Made by a program: the position numbers and the translations under genes. A DNA stretch of 64,000 nt from positions 138,887-202,886 of the forward strand of contig JAPFDX010000034.1 of NCBI GenBank assembly GCA_026168605.1, in the 5' to 3' direction. Below, piece after piece: positions 55,701 to 64,000 of this stretch. This DNA comes from Roseburia sp. (GTDB lineage Bacteria > Bacillota > Clostridia > Lachnospirales > Lachnospiraceae). The notes beneath the pieces are model-generated. The model was not told the origin of the DNA and ran no database searches. It saw only the letters and a list, made by a program, of their open reading frames with translations. The stretch's first letter is position 1; the number at the start of each line of letters is the position of its first letter.

Positions 55701-56573
55701 ATGAAAAACTTTATCATCACTACCGATACCACCTGCGACCTTCCCGCGGAATATATCACCGGGCACCGGATCGGTATGCTTTCCCTCACCTACACCATCG
55801 ACGGAAAGACTTACAGTTGGGAAAATCCCCTTCCGGTCGCAGATTTCTACAACTATATGCGCGCGGGTTCTCTGCCCACGACCTCCCAGGCAAACCCCGA
55901 GGAGGCAAAAATGCTTTTTGAGCGTATCATACGGGAGCAGGACTGCGATATCCTGCACATCGCCTTCTCTTCCGGTCTGAGCGGAAGCTACAACAGCAGC
56001 AGGATCGCGGCGGAGGAGCTCTCTGAGGAGTACCCCGGTCACCGCATCGTCGTCATCGACTCTCTGTGCGCTTCCCTCGGTGAGGGACTGCTCGTCCACA
56101 AGGCTGTCACATTGAAATCGGAGGGCAGATCCCTTGAGGAAACTGCTGCCTGGCTGGAAGAAAATAAGCTTCATCTCGTACATAATTTCACGGTAGACGA
56201 CCTTTTCCACCTCTACCGGGGCGGGCGCGTGTCAAAAACCGCCGCGTTCGTCGGCACAATGATCAACCTAAAGCCGATCCTCCATGTGGACAATGAAGGT
56301 CATCTGATCCCGCTCTCCAAAGTGCGCGGACGCAAAAAGTCCATGATCGCCCTCGTGGATGCCATGGAAAAGCAGGTCGGCTCGTGGAGGGACAAAAACG
56401 ATATAATTTTCATCAGCCACGGAGACTGTGAGGACGAAGCGCAGTTTGTCGCAGACCTGATCAAAAAACGCCTTGGCTACGACAGCTTTCTGATCAACCA
56501 CGTCGGTCCTACGATCGGTGCACACACGGGTCCCGGCGTACTCGCACTCTTTTATATGGGTGATTTTCGTTAA
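55701..56573 (+). CDS. DegV family fatty-acid-binding protein
   Basis: IITTDTTCDLPAEYI; AFSSGLSGSYNSSRIAAEEL; HVGPTIGAHTGPGVLALFY. Confidence 0.93.
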   Translation: MKNFIITTDTTCDLPAEYITGHRIGMLSLTYTIDGKTYSWENPLPVADFYNYMRAGSLPTTSQANPEEAKMLFERIIREQDCDILHIAFSSGLSGSYNSSRIAAEELSEEYPGHRIVVIDSLCASLGEGLLVHKAVTLKSEGRSLEETAAWLEENKLHLVHNFTVDDLFHLYRGGRVSKTAAFVGTMINLKPILHVDNEGHLIPLSKVRGRKKSMIALVDAMEKQVGSWRDKNDIIFISHGDCEDEAQFVADLIKKRLGYDSFLINHVGPTIGAHTGPGVLALFYMGDFR

Positions 56574-56605
56574 CGATAAGGCAATCGTCGGAATGGAGGA
56601 ATTTT

Positions 56606-57448
56606 ATGAATGAAGTATTGACATCCCAGGCAGCTATGCAGGTTTCTTCCGGCGCGATCGGCGGTATGATATTTTCTATGGTTGTCTCGATTTTAGGACC
56701 CGTGCTGCTGCTGATCGTCTGGCGTTTGAAAAAGAAATGTAACCTGATACCTGCCGTTGCCGGCGCGGTCACTTTTATCGTCGCCGCGCTCATACTGGAG
56801 GACATCCCGAAATATTTTCTGTTCTCCGGAACAAACGGCGTCTCGGAATATATTTTAAACCACGCGTGGGCATATGCCCTGACCGGCGCGCTTCTCGCAG
56901 GAATCTTTGAGGAGTGCGGGCGTTTTATCACGTTCCGCTGGTTTTTAGGAAATCACACGGCAAAGGAGACTGCCATCACCTACGGCATCGGACACGGCGG
57001 GATCGAATGTATCCTTCTGCTGGGCGTTGGCATGATATCCAACCTCTCCCTCGCCTTTGCGATCAACAGCGGCGCGCTCACCACCCTGATCGGACAGCTC
57101 CCCGCAGATCAGGCAGCCGCCTATGAGCTGATCGCGGCAAACCTCTCCGCCTCCACCTTCTCCCTGTTTTTGTGGAGTGTATGGGAGCGCATTTTTGCGT
57201 TACTGTTCCACATCGCACTTTCCGTACTCGTGTTTGCGGCCGCGCAGGACAAATCCAGAATCTACCTCTTCCCGCTTGCCATACTGCTGCACGCAGGACT
57301 TGATATTTTTGCCGCGCTGTACCAGTTTGGCGTGATCGGTCTTCCCGTTACGGAGTTGCTGATCACAGTGCTCTCGATCGCCTGCGCATTCTTCGCGTTC
57401 CGGCTTTACCGCAGGATTGGCGCAGATTCCGATTCGCAGGCTATATAG
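56606..57448 (+). CDS. YhfC-family putative glutamic-type intramembrane protease
   Basis: GIFEECGRFITFRWFL and GIGHGGIECILL motifs, multi-TM. Confidence 0.8.
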   Translation: MNEVLTSQAAMQVSSGAIGGMIFSMVVSILGPVLLLIVWRLKKKCNLIPAVAGAVTFIVAALILEDIPKYFLFSGTNGVSEYILNHAWAYALTGALLAGIFEECGRFITFRWFLGNHTAKETAITYGIGHGGIECILLLGVGMISNLSLAFAINSGALTTLIGQLPADQAAAYELIAANLSASTFSLFLWSVWERIFALLFHIALSVLVFAAAQDKSRIYLFPLAILLHAGLDIFAALYQFGVIGLPVTELLITVLSIACAFFAFRLYRRIGADSDSQAI

Positions 57449-57486
57449 AAAAAATCGCAGCGCCGAAAATCTACGCTGCGATTTTT
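57449..57486. terminator. Bidirectional intrinsic terminator
   Basis: aaaaaatcgcagcg-ccgaaaatcta-cgctgcgatttttt. Confidence 0.88.
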
Positions 57487-57496
57487 TATCTGCATA

Positions 57497-58948
57497 TTAC
57501 ACATGAATCTCTGCTGTCACGCCAAGTTCCTCTTTATTGGCTTCCAGCACGGGATTTACCACCTTTTCCAAAAACTTCTCCACCTGAAGCGGGGAGCGTC
57601 CCACATATTTCGCCGGGTTCATCGCCGCATGAAGTTCATCCAGTGTGAGGTTAAACTCCGGATCTGCCGCGATCAGCTCAAGGAGATTATTCTCTTTCCC
57701 CTCCTCCTTTACCGTCCTGCCCGCCTGCATGGAAAGCGTGCGGATCTTCTCATGCAGCTCCTGACGGTTTCCGCCATTCTTCACCGCATCCATCATGATA
57801 TTCTCCGTCGCCATAAACGGAAGCTCCGCCATCAGGTGCTTCGTGATGACCTTGTCATACACGACAAGCCCGTCCACCACATTTAAGCAGAGATCCAAAA
57901 TGCCGTCCACCGCCAGAAAGCCCTCCGGCACGGAAAGTCTCTTGTTCGCCGAATCGTCCAGCGTGCGCTCAAACCACTGCGTTGCGGACGTCACCGCCGG
58001 ATTTAAGGCGTCTACCATCACATAGCGCGCCAGTGACGCAATGCGCTCCGAGCGCATCGGATTGCGCTTGTATGCCATCGCAGAAGAACCGATCTGGTTC
58101 TTTTCAAACGGCTCCTCGACCTCCTTCAAATGCTGGAGCAGGCGGATGTCATTGGACATCTTGTGTGCGCTTGCCGCGATCCCCGCGAGCACATTTAACA
58201 CCCTCGTGTCAACCTTTCTCGAATAGGTCTGTCCCGAAACGGCATAACACTCGGCGAATCCCATCTTTTTGGCGATCATCGGATCAATCCTGTCGATCGT
58301 CTCCTGATCCCCGTCAAACAGCTCCAAAAAGCTTGCCTGCGTGCCCGTCGTCCCCTTCGAGCCGAGAAGCTTCAAGCTGCCCATCACATACTCCAGATCC
58401 TCCAGATCCATCAGAAACTCCTGCGCCCAGAGTGTCGCGCGCTTTCCGACTGTCGTCGGCTGCGCCGGCTGGAAATGTGTAAACGCCAGCGTCGGGAGAC
58501 TCTTATAGGTATCCGCAAACTTCGCAAGCTCCGCGATCACACTGACGAGCTTTCTGTGCACCAGCTTTAACGCCTCATGCATCACGATAATGTCCGTGTT
58601 GTCGCCGACATAGCAGGAAGTCGCACCCAAATGGATGATGCCCGCCGCCTTCGGACACTGCTGCCCGTAAGCATAGACATGGCTCATGACATCGTGGCGC
58701 ACCAGCTTCTCGCGCTCCTTCGCCACCTCGTAATTGATGTCATGGATATGCGCTTTCATCTCGTCAATCTGTTCCTGCGTGATGACCGGTCTGCCATTCT
58801 CGCTGAGTCCAAGCTCCATCTCCGTCTCCGCGAGCGCGATCCAGAGCTTTCTCCATGTGGAAAATTTCATATCCGGCGAAAAAATATACTGCATTTCCCT
58901 GCTCGCATAGCGCTCGGACAGCGGACTTTCATATCTGTCTGTACCCAT
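57497..58948 (-). CDS. purB: Adenylosuccinate lyase
   Basis: SSAMAYKRNPMRSERIASLARYV signature; LGATSCYVGDNTD. Confidence 0.96.
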   Translation of the reverse strand: MGTDRYESPLSERYASREMQYIFSPDMKFSTWRKLWIALAETEMELGLSENGRPVITQEQIDEMKAHIHDINYEVAKEREKLVRHDVMSHVYAYGQQCPKAAGIIHLGATSCYVGDNTDIIVMHEALKLVHRKLVSVIAELAKFADTYKSLPTLAFTHFQPAQPTTVGKRATLWAQEFLMDLEDLEYVMGSLKLLGSKGTTGTQASFLELFDGDQETIDRIDPMIAKKMGFAECYAVSGQTYSRKVDTRVLNVLAGIAASAHKMSNDIRLLQHLKEVEEPFEKNQIGSSAMAYKRNPMRSERIASLARYVMVDALNPAVTSATQWFERTLDDSANKRLSVPEGFLAVDGILDLCLNVVDGLVVYDKVITKHLMAELPFMATENIMMDAVKNGGNRQELHEKIRTLSMQAGRTVKEEGKENNLLELIAADPEFNLTLDELHAAMNPAKYVGRSPLQVEKFLEKVVNPVLEANKEELGVTAEIHV

Positions 58949-58972
58949 ATCGTTCTCCTCTATCTTCCTTCC

Positions 58973-59854
58973 CTAAGCTTCAAATTTCGTTCCCGTCAAA
59001 AGCTCAAACGCTTCTTTGTACTTGTCTACGGTTTTATCCACAACCTCCTGCGGCAGCAGAAGATCATTGTCCGGGTTTGCCTTTAACCAGTCCCTGACAA
59101 ACTGCTTGTCAAAGGAAGGCTGTCCCTTGCCTGCCTCATAGCCCGCAAGCGGCCAGAATCTGGAACTGTCCGGCGTCAGCATCTCATCGCCGAGCACCAC
59201 GCAGCCGTTCTCATCGAGACCGAACTCAAACTTGGTATCCGCGATGATGATCCCCTTGGAAAGCGCATACTCTGCGCATTTCTTGTAGAGGGCGATCGTC
59301 TTGTCACGGATCTGCGCCGCATAATCTGCGCCTTTGCCCGGATAAATCTTCTCCAGGATCTCCACGCTTTCCTCAAAGGAAATATTCTCGTCGTGCAGAC
59401 CGATCTCCGCCTTCGTACTCGGTGTGTAGATCGGCTCAGGAAGCTTGTCTGACTCCACCAGTCCCTCCGGAAGTCTAATGCCGCATACCGTTCCATTCTC
59501 CTGATAGCTTACCCATCCGCTTCCCGTAATATATCCGCGCACAATGCACTCGATCGGAAGCATCTCAAGCTTCTTGCACATCATGCTGTTTCCGTCAAAT
59601 CTCTCATTTCTGAAAAATTCCGGCATATCGCATACGTCCACAGAAATCATATGATTCGGCACAATATCCCTGGTGAAATCAAACCAGAACTTCGACATCT
59701 GGGTCAGGATCGCACCCTTTTTTGTGATCTCATTCTTTAAAATATGGTCAAACGCTGAGATTCTGTCTGTTGCAACAATGATAAGGCTGTCTCCGTTATC
59801 GTATACCTCACGTACTTTTCCCTCTTTGAATGGTCTGTATTCCTGCATTTTCAT
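58973..59854 (-). CDS. purC: Phosphoribosylaminoimidazole-succinocarboxamide synthase
   Basis: GKVREVYDNGDSLIIVATDRISAFDHIL; LPIECIVRGYITGSGW. Confidence 0.96.
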   Translation of the reverse strand: MKMQEYRPFKEGKVREVYDNGDSLIIVATDRISAFDHILKNEITKKGAILTQMSKFWFDFTRDIVPNHMISVDVCDMPEFFRNERFDGNSMMCKKLEMLPIECIVRGYITGSGWVSYQENGTVCGIRLPEGLVESDKLPEPIYTPSTKAEIGLHDENISFEESVEILEKIYPGKGADYAAQIRDKTIALYKKCAEYALSKGIIIADTKFEFGLDENGCVVLGDEMLTPDSSRFWPLAGYEAGKGQPSFDKQFVRDWLKANPDNDLLLPQEVVDKTVDKYKEAFELLTGTKFEA

Positions 59855-59925
59855 CCTCTTTTCCGACGGTGCGGACGCTTGTCGCGGACGCCTGTCACTG
59901 ATTCTTGTGTTTTCTTTACGCCCAA

Positions 59926-59955
59926 ATTATAATACAGTCTCTTTTACAAAGTCAA
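59926..59955 (-). promoter_or_regulatory. purC promoter
   Basis: Minus-strand TTGACT-18 nt-TATAAT. Confidence 0.55.
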
Positions 59956-60049
59956 TCTCTTTGCCCTTATTTTATTAGAAAAATCAAATATTTTATCCTA
60001 CTCATTAGTATTTCTTATCAATATATTTAAGAAAAGTTTATTTTCCTAC

Positions 60050-60078
60050 TTGACGTACTTTAGTACCAGTTGTATAAT
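60050..60078 (+). promoter_or_regulatory. Near-consensus promoter with no downstream ORF
   Basis: TTGACG-17 nt-TATAAT. Confidence 0.65.
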
Positions 60079-60084
60079 AACATC

Positions 60085-60232
60085 ATCAATTAGGACTAAA
60101 GTATCATTGCAATTATCTAAAATTTATATAACTCCTCTTTATCTGCCCAGGGCAGATGCCCGGAGAATCTTCCATTGTTTCTCCGGTATATGACACTGGA
60201 AAAAGCAGTTCCTCCCCCGGAACTGCTTTTTC
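60085..60232 (+). ncRNA. Candidate orphan small RNA (about 150 nt)
   Basis: Promoter at 60050-60078, hairpin ccggagaa...ttctccgg (60159-60185 region), intrinsic terminator at 60199-60231; no matching Rfam class recognised. Confidence 0.4.
60199..60231. terminator. Bidirectional intrinsic terminator
   Basis: aaaaagcagttcc-tcccc-cggaactgcttttt. Confidence 0.88.
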
Positions 60233-60292
60233 ATTTCCCAAAAACATCTACAAAAAGCGGCACGCACCACGTGCCGCCCGTTGTCTGTCTCT

Positions 60293-61834
60293 TTATTTTC
60301 TGATCAGCAGGGACTTTCCTGTCATTTCCTCCGGCTGCTCCATTCCCATCAACTCGATCAGAGTCGGGATGATATCTGCCAGACATCCTTTTTCTCTCAG
60401 TCCGTATGCAGGATCTGCATTGATGAGGATAAACGGAACCGGATCCGTCGTGTGTGCGGTAAGCGGCGCTCCCGTCTCATAATCCACGAGCTGCTCCGCA
60501 TTTCCGTGGTCTGCACACAGGAACATCTGACCGTCCACCTCTTTGATCGCGTCAACGGCTCTGCCGACACATTCGTCCACAGTCTCCACCGCCTTTACGG
60601 CAGCCTCCATGATCCCCGTATGACCAACCATATCCGGGTTTGCAAAATTGATGATGATCACATCATACTTTCCGGAACGGATCGCTTCACAGAGCTTGTC
60701 GCACACCTGCGGCGCACTCATCTCCGGCTGAAGATCGTAGGTCGCAACCTTCGGGGATTTCACGAGGATCCTGTCCTCACCCTCGTTCGGCTCCTCCACT
60801 CCGCCGTTGAAGAAAAAGGTAACGTGCGCGTATTTCTCGGTCTCCGCGATTCTCGCCTGCGTCTTGCCATGTGCCGCAAGATACTCGCCGAATGTGTTTT
60901 TCAGCTCCACCTTTTTAAATGCGATCTTCTTGTTCGGGATCGTCACATCATACTCGGTAAAGCAGATATACGTCACATCTTTTCTCGCTCCGCGGTCAAA
61001 TCCGTCAAACTCGTCCGCGCAGAAAGCTCTGGTGATCTCGCGCGCACGGTCCGGGCGGAAGTTGAAGAAGATCACCGTGTCCTTATCCTTTACGACTGCG
61101 CGCGGCGCTCCGTTCTCCGTGATCGCCGTCGGCACAAAAAATTCGTCCGTCACATCCTTCGCGTAGGACGCTTCCATCGCCGCCACAGCGCTCTCTGCGG
61201 TCTCTCCCTCGCCCTTTGTCAGCACGTCGTATGCCTTCTGCACACGATCCCAGCGGTTATCACGGTCCATCACATAGTAGCGTCCGGAGATGGATGCAAT
61301 CTTTCCGACGCCGATCTCCTCCATCTTCGCCTCAAGCTCCTCCACAAAGCCCTTGCCTGATGTCGGAGCGGTGTCACGGCCGTCTAAAAAGCAGTGTACA
61401 TACACATTGGAGATACCCTCTCTCTTTGCCATCTCAAGCAGACCGTACAGATGTGTGATGTGGCTGTGCACGCCGCCGTCTGAGAGCAGACCGTACAGAT
61501 GCAGGTCGGAGTTGTTTTTCTTTACATTCTCCATGCCGGCGAGAAGCGCCTCGTTTTTGAAAAAGTCGCCGTCCTCGATCTCTTTTGTGATCCTGGTGAG
61601 CTCCTGGTACACGATCCTGCCCGCGCCCATGTTCAGATGTCCGACCTCAGAATTTCCCATCTGTCCGTCCGGAAGTCCGACTGCAAGCCCGCTCGCATAG
61701 CCTTTGACAAAAGGATAATCGCGCATCAAACCGTCGAGATTCGGTGTGTTCGCCTGCGCTACCGCATTCCCCTCTGCCTTTTCATTTAATCCGTAACCGT
61801 CTAAAATCATCAATACTGTTGGTTTTTTACTCAT
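60293..61834 (-). CDS. gpmI: 2,3-bisphosphoglycerate-independent phosphoglycerate mutase
   Basis: PTVLMILDGYGLNEKAEGNAVAQANTPNLD; ADHGNAEQ. Confidence 0.97.
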   Translation of the reverse strand: MSKKPTVLMILDGYGLNEKAEGNAVAQANTPNLDGLMRDYPFVKGYASGLAVGLPDGQMGNSEVGHLNMGAGRIVYQELTRITKEIEDGDFFKNEALLAGMENVKKNNSDLHLYGLLSDGGVHSHITHLYGLLEMAKREGISNVYVHCFLDGRDTAPTSGKGFVEELEAKMEEIGVGKIASISGRYYVMDRDNRWDRVQKAYDVLTKGEGETAESAVAAMEASYAKDVTDEFFVPTAITENGAPRAVVKDKDTVIFFNFRPDRAREITRAFCADEFDGFDRGARKDVTYICFTEYDVTIPNKKIAFKKVELKNTFGEYLAAHGKTQARIAETEKYAHVTFFFNGGVEEPNEGEDRILVKSPKVATYDLQPEMSAPQVCDKLCEAIRSGKYDVIIINFANPDMVGHTGIMEAAVKAVETVDECVGRAVDAIKEVDGQMFLCADHGNAEQLVDYETGAPLTAHTTDPVPFILINADPAYGLREKGCLADIIPTLIELMGMEQPEEMTGKSLLIRK

Positions 61835-61865
61835 GTTCTATTTCTCCAAATACCTTCCGCGCTTC

Positions 61866-62615
61866 TTATTTATAATTCACGATCTTGCCGAAATCTGCCT
61901 TTAAGGAAGCGCCTCCAACCAGTCCGCCGTCGATATCCGGCTGTGCAAATAACTCGGCAGCGTTGCCTGCATTGACAGAACCGCCATACTGGATGCGAAC
62001 CTTTCCGGCTGTCTCTGCCCCGTAAACCTCTGCGATGCACTCGCGGATCGCCTTACATACCTCCTGCGCCTGCTCTGTCGTAGCGGTCTTTCCTGTTCCA
62101 ATCGCCCAGATCGGCTCGTATGCGATCACCATGGATGCAACCTGCTCCGCTGTGATGTCCTTGAGATCAGACTTGATCTGATAGCGGATCCAGTCGAGCG
62201 TCACGCCCATCTCTCTCTGCTCTAAGGACTCGCCGCAGCAGAGGATTGGTACAAGGTTATGCTCGAATGCTTTTTTCACTTTCTTGTTGAGCATACAGTC
62301 GCACTCTTTGAAGTAATCACGTCTCTCGGAATGTCCGATGATGACATACTTCACGCCTGCATCCACCAGCATCTCCGGTGAGATCTCTCCGGTGTACGCA
62401 CCGCTCTCCTCATAATACATATTCTCGGCACCGACTGCCACGTTTGTTCCCTTTAACGCCTCCACAACCGGTACGATGTCGATCGCAGGCACACAGTAAA
62501 CAACATCTACTTCATCGCTTGCCACAAGCGGTTTTAACTCCTCTACCAGCTTCACTGCCTGACTCGGGGTCATGTTCATTTTCCAGTTGCCGGCTACAAT
62601 TTTTCTTCTCTCCAT
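61866..62615 (-). CDS. tpiA: Triosephosphate isomerase
   Basis: [31 protein letters not shown]. Confidence 0.97.
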   Translation of the reverse strand: MERRKIVAGNWKMNMTPSQAVKLVEELKPLVASDEVDVVYCVPAIDIVPVVEALKGTNVAVGAENMYYEESGAYTGEISPEMLVDAGVKYVIIGHSERRDYFKECDCMLNKKVKKAFEHNLVPILCCGESLEQREMGVTLDWIRYQIKSDLKDITAEQVASMVIAYEPIWAIGTGKTATTEQAQEVCKAIRECIAEVYGAETAGKVRIQYGGSVNAGNAAELFAQPDIDGGLVGGASLKADFGKIVNYK

Positions 62616-62680
62616 GATCTTATCCTTCTTTCTGATTTGTTCTGACACATAAAATTACTCTGCGATCACACGTTTGTTTC

Positions 62681-63910
62681 CTAGCGATTGTCTGCCGCCA
62701 TAACGCCCGGAAGCTCCTTGCCCTCCAGGAACTCTAAGGATGCGCCGCCGCCGGTAGAGATATGGCTCATCTTATCGCCAAATCCGAGCTGGTTGACTGC
62801 CGCTGCGGAATCACCGCCGCCGATGATCGTGGTAGCCTCAGTCTCAGCGAGTGCCTTTGCAACCGCGATCGTGCCCGCTGCCAGTGTCGGGTTCTCAAAT
62901 ACACCCATCGGTCCGTTCCATACAACGGTCTTAGCCGTTTTTACTGCCTCTGCGTACATCGCTGCGGTCTTTGGTCCGATATCGCATCCCTCGCGGTCTG
63001 CTGGCATATTTGTGACATCATAAACCTCAACCTCAACCGGAGCGTCGATCGGGCTTGGGAAATCAGCGATCGTCACGGAGTCAACCGGGAGCAGTAGCTT
63101 CTTGCCGAGCTTCTCTGCCTTCTCCATCATTTCCTTACAGTAATCTAACTTCTCATTGTCAACCAGAGATTTTCCGATTTCATATCCCTTTGCCTTTAAG
63201 AAGGTGTACGCCATACCGCCGCCGATAATTAAGGTATCGCACTTCTCCAGCAAGTTGGAGATCACGTTTAACTTGTCCGCAACCTTAGCGCCGCCAAGGA
63301 TTGCAACGAATGGACGAACCGGGTCTTCCACTGCATTGCCCAGGAAATCGATCTCCTTCTGCATCAGGTAACCAACTACATTCTCGCCGCCCTTTTCGCT
63401 GATGAACTTCGTCACGCCTGCCACGGAAGCGTGTGCTCTGTGGGAAGAGCCGAATGCATCGCATACATATACGTCTGCAAGATCTGCCAGCTCTTTGCTG
63501 AACTCCTCACCGTTCTTTGTCTCCTCCGCGCCGCGGAAACGTGTATTCTGGAGAAGCACTACATCGCCCTCGTTCATCGCTGCAACAGCCGCAGTAGCAG
63601 CCTCGCCGGTCACATTGTAGTCAGATACAAACACAACCTCTTTGCCAAGCTTCTCGGAAAGTCTCTTTGCAACCGGAGCTAAGGACTCGCCCTCGTTTGG
63701 TCCGTTCTTTACTTTTCCAAGATGGGAGCAGAGAATTACCTTGCCGCCGTCGTTCATTAACTTCTGGATCGTCGGGAGCGCTGCCACGATACGTGTCTCG
63801 TCCGTGATCACACCCTCCTTTAACGGCACGTTAAAATCACATCTTACCAATACTCTTTTGCCTTTTACGTTGATATCATCCACTGATTTCTTGTTTAATG
63901 ACATTGTCAT
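62681..63910 (-). CDS. pgk: Phosphoglycerate kinase
   Basis: [37 protein letters not shown]. Confidence 0.97.
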   Translation of the reverse strand: MTMSLNKKSVDDINVKGKRVLVRCDFNVPLKEGVITDETRIVAALPTIQKLMNDGGKVILCSHLGKVKNGPNEGESLAPVAKRLSEKLGKEVVFVSDYNVTGEAATAAVAAMNEGDVVLLQNTRFRGAEETKNGEEFSKELADLADVYVCDAFGSSHRAHASVAGVTKFISEKGGENVVGYLMQKEIDFLGNAVEDPVRPFVAILGGAKVADKLNVISNLLEKCDTLIIGGGMAYTFLKAKGYEIGKSLVDNEKLDYCKEMMEKAEKLGKKLLLPVDSVTIADFPSPIDAPVEVEVYDVTNMPADREGCDIGPKTAAMYAEAVKTAKTVVWNGPMGVFENPTLAAGTIAVAKALAETEATTIIGGGDSAAAVNQLGFGDKMSHISTGGGASLEFLEGKELPGVMAADNR

Positions 63911-64000
63911 GTCCCCCTTTTTTAATGTAATGAACAAAAGTGTGTGACATAGGATTGCAGCGCAATTTCCTATGTCATAAAAAAAGTTTCGCCTGCGAAA

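Noticed and set aside
60281-61360. 359-aa plus-strand ORF antisense to gpmI, and similar long plus-strand ORFs (15291-16073, 35373-36791, 31337-32350)
   Set aside because: Shadow ORFs opposite clearly conserved genes in moderately GC-rich DNA; no recognisable domains
1-64000. tRNA/rRNA genes, CRISPR arrays, prophage
   Set aside because: No cloverleaf-like sequences, rRNA motifs, repeat-spacer arrays or phage structural/integrase ORFs were recognised by eye

Overview
The window is a 64 kb chromosomal segment, probably from a gut Lachnospiraceae/Clostridia (inferred from protein character, not tested). Most genes are on the minus strand. Housekeeping blocks: hemW-lepA; a nifS-nifU-Rrf2 regulator-cysK operon; a dapF-murE-larE cluster; a Cys/Met PLP enzyme; PFOR; ung/hisF/hisH; purB-purC; and gpmI-tpiA-pgk. 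Accessory blocks: a lacto-N-biose/galacto-N-biose phosphorylase operon with an ABC transporter; an AT-rich DUF3990/DUF3791-like gene pair (possible ART toxin system); a large GGDEF/EAL protein; CheV and a two-component system; and a minimal Tad-like pilus/adhesin locus with three micro-ORFs that the ORF track does not list. The strongest candidate novelty is a roughly 310-bp non-coding palindromic element, present as two full copies (13375-13684 and 45862-46170) and one internally deleted copy (25171-25293). Its long inverted arms enclose a core with two hairpins whose hexaloops are AGGGAT and ACGGAT, matching the ANGGA recognition motif of CsrA/RsmA. A -10-like hexamer lies just upstream of each copy, and two copies sit directly in front of AraC-family regulator genes. 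I interpret it as a dispersed, possibly mobile CsrA-sponge or leader RNA. No searches or folding programs were run; all family names come from reading the translations.
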